From the NCBI GenBank assembly GCA_039936115.1, contig JBDTIZ010000304.1, forward strand, positions 1-22,460: 22,460 nt of DNA, given 5' to 3'. Positions within the stretch are counted from its first letter, which is position 1; every line of letters begins with the position of its first letter. The translations under genes and the position numbers were made by a program. The DNA comes from DATIJJ01 sp039936115. GTDB lineage: Bacteria > Pseudomonadota > Gammaproteobacteria > DSM-16500. The notes beneath the pieces were generated by a model. The model was not told the origin of the DNA. It was given only the letters and a program-made list of their open reading frames with translations, and did no database searches. Below, piece by piece: positions 21,398 to 22,460 of this stretch.

Positions 21398-22300
21398 ATG
21401 AATAAAATATCTGAAGTAACAAGAAGAAATATTTTTGACTTTATCCTTTTAGAGCAGATTGCTTGGAATGGAAGATTAGATGAGCCTGCATTTTTATCCA
21501 GAATATTTGACTTATCAAAGCTCCCCTCTACAGATGGTAGGTTTGATAATGCAAGTGGAGATATCTGGCAGCATCGGGTGAATAATTTTGATTGGGATGA
21601 TTCATGGATCGTGACAGATCAAAGATTAAATTTGTTGCATTGTGACGATACGATATTTTTGCAATTTCTTTGTGAAATGCTGCATCCAATTGTGCGCACG
21701 GACATGCCTGAAGTTAATAAATTGCTTCAGCTATTCAATGAGCAGTTGTTTATAGATGGATACGAGATCATTGAAAAGATGAAGATATCAGAAAAGCCTA
21801 TATTTTCGGCCAGGCAAAAATTTTCAACTGATCAGTGCTTGGTAACGCGAAACGCGGAAATTATTAATGTATTAAGCGAAAGTTATATTATTCAAAAAAT
21901 AAACAGAATGGAGGCGTCAATTGATAGTGATCCTAGTTTGGCAATAGGTACTTCAAAGGAGCTAATTGAAACGATGTGTATTACTATTTTAAAAAAACGT
22001 AATATAGAAGTGGATAAGGCTTGGGATGCGCCAAAATTATTAAAAGAAACAGCGAAAGTGTTGAAACTTACACCAAAGGAAATACCGGATGCGACAGCTG
22101 CTGCTCAAACGATAAAAAGTGTTCTTGGTAGCTTATTTACTGTTGTTCATGGGATTTGTGAATTAAGAAATAATTACGGTACAGGGCATGGTAGGGAAGC
22201 TAAATTTAAAGGTCTCACATCCAGGCATGCTAAGTTAGCGGTAGGTGCGGCTAGTACATTAGCCATTTTTCTTTTTGAGACACATGAAATAAGAGAATAG
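21398..22300 (+). CDS. Abortive-infection protein with Abi_C (HEPN-like) C-terminal domain
   Basis: The 300-residue protein ends in an Abi_C domain: a helix with TSKELIETMCITILKKR, then ICELRNNYGTGHG and HAKLAVGAASTLAIFLFET. LRNNYGTGHG gives an Rx6H pair (Arg257, His264), the HEPN-type ribonuclease signature. The N-terminal half (FDLSKLPSTDGRF, GDIWQHRVNNFDWDDSW) resembles AbiJ N-terminal domains that may sense infection. Such proteins are thought to stop the infected cell by cleaving RNA. The ATG at 21398 has AGGTG upstream; a GTG 12 bases earlier is less likely. It is divergent from the AbiE operon across a 125-base shared promoter region and ends just before an IS256-type end. Confidence 0.85.
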   Translation: MNKISEVTRRNIFDFILLEQIAWNGRLDEPAFLSRIFDLSKLPSTDGRFDNASGDIWQHRVNNFDWDDSWIVTDQRLNLLHCDDTIFLQFLCEMLHPIVRTDMPEVNKLLQLFNEQLFIDGYEIIEKMKISEKPIFSARQKFSTDQCLVTRNAEIINVLSESYIIQKINRMEASIDSDPSLAIGTSKELIETMCITILKKRNIEVDKAWDAPKLLKETAKVLKLTPKEIPDATAAAQTIKSVLGSLFTVVHGICELRNNYGTGHGREAKFKGLTSRHAKLAVGAASTLAIFLFETHEIRE

Positions 22301-22333
22301 GGAGCGTTCATTTACTGTGTCAGCATGAAAATT

Positions 22334-22460
22334 AGAGTCTGTAAATTTTCCTGTGTAAACGGTCATAGTGTACTATAACGTAAATTTTTATGGACTATGA
22401 CTATGAAAGTAGAATTAATAGATGAATTGCTAAAGGGCTGCACGACTCAAGAAGATGTTT
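22334..22460 (+). mobile_element. IS256-family insertion sequence, left end (continues beyond window)
   Basis: A transposase start resembling IS256-family proteins begins at 22403. It is preceded by a sequence with GAGTCTGTAAATTTTCCTGT (22335-22354), which looks like the terminal repeat of this family. The exact outer edge (about 22331-22335) is an estimate. The right end and target duplication lie outside the window. The IS lies about 34 bases after the Abi_C stop and does not interrupt that gene. Confidence 0.6.
22403..22460 (+). CDS. IS256-family transposase, N-terminal part (truncated by window end)
   Basis: The visible 19 residues read MKVELIDELLKGCTTQEDV. IS256-type transposases commonly start with a short acidic-hydrophobic helix of the form ELIDxLLKGxxTxEDL before the GLLKxLTKALVERAL segment, which would follow outside the window. 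The reading frame is open to the window end. The call rests on this short stretch plus the IS-like repeat upstream. Confidence 0.65.
   Translation, partial: MKVELIDELLKGCTTQEDV

Overview
The window reads as an accessory (genomic-island) segment of a low-GC gammaproteobacterium. The grounds are a P4-type (DUF4102) tyrosine integrase, an AlpA regulator with a satellite-style primase/helicase, a type I restriction-modification operon of the EcoR124I kind, and flanking IS66-like and IS256-like insertion-sequence ends. The genus cannot be fixed from the sequence. A Legionella/Coxiella-like host would fit the base composition, but that is a guess.

Layout, left to right. (1) 1-126: right end of an IS66-like element, which has cut off the 3' end of the next gene. 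(2) 116-2087, minus strand: a tightly packed Fic protein / membrane-anchored protein / small protein operon. (3) 2088-2349: AT-rich divergent promoter region with repeated TAACATT half-sites. (4) 2350-3777, plus: TM0106-like RecB/RNase H-fold nuclease, overlapping tail-to-tail with a DUF2971 gene (3711-4688). (5) 4691-8456, minus: island replication module of AlpA, a CHC2 zinc-finger protein, a Toprim/ATPase protein, a zinc-ribbon protein and a DUF5681-like protein, with a long inverted repeat able to form two alternative hairpins at 5771-5820. (6) 8603-10563, minus: two translationally coupled genes of unknown function. (7) 10672-16926, plus: small ribbon-helix-helix regulator followed by hsdM-hsdS-hsdR. 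hsdM is broken by a +1 frameshift at an A7 tract. (8) 16951-18420: integrase and a junction holding a tRNA 3'-end-like sequence, the likely attachment site. (9) 18433-21272, minus: AbiEi (DUF6088) antitoxin, AbiEii nucleotidyltransferase, a HEPN protein with an RX4HXY motif and a three-helix membrane protein, apparently one operon. (10) 21398-22300, plus, divergent: an Abi_C (HEPN-type) abortive-infection protein. (11) From about 22334: start of an IS256-family element.

How the genes fit together. Segments 5-8 look like one P4/PICI-like integrative element, with integrase, AlpA and replication genes, carrying restriction-modification cargo between the integrase and the replication module. The tRNA-like fragment upstream of the integrase is only a 3' piece, and a protein-coding gene sits where the tRNA body should be. 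This suggests the AbiE/HEPN segment is a second island stacked at the same site. Most cargo is of defence or toxin-antitoxin type: Fic, nuclease, type I RM, AbiE, two HEPN proteins, and possibly the unknown pair.

The best candidates for something undescribed are the AbiEi-AbiEii-HEPN-membrane protein operon, where a nucleotidyltransferase sits beside a HEPN protein carrying the exact motif AMPylated in MNT/HEPN systems, and the coupled 408-aa/245-aa pair. No intergenic stretch exceeds 300 bases once starts are corrected; the largest (2088-2349 and 18175-18432) are described as features.
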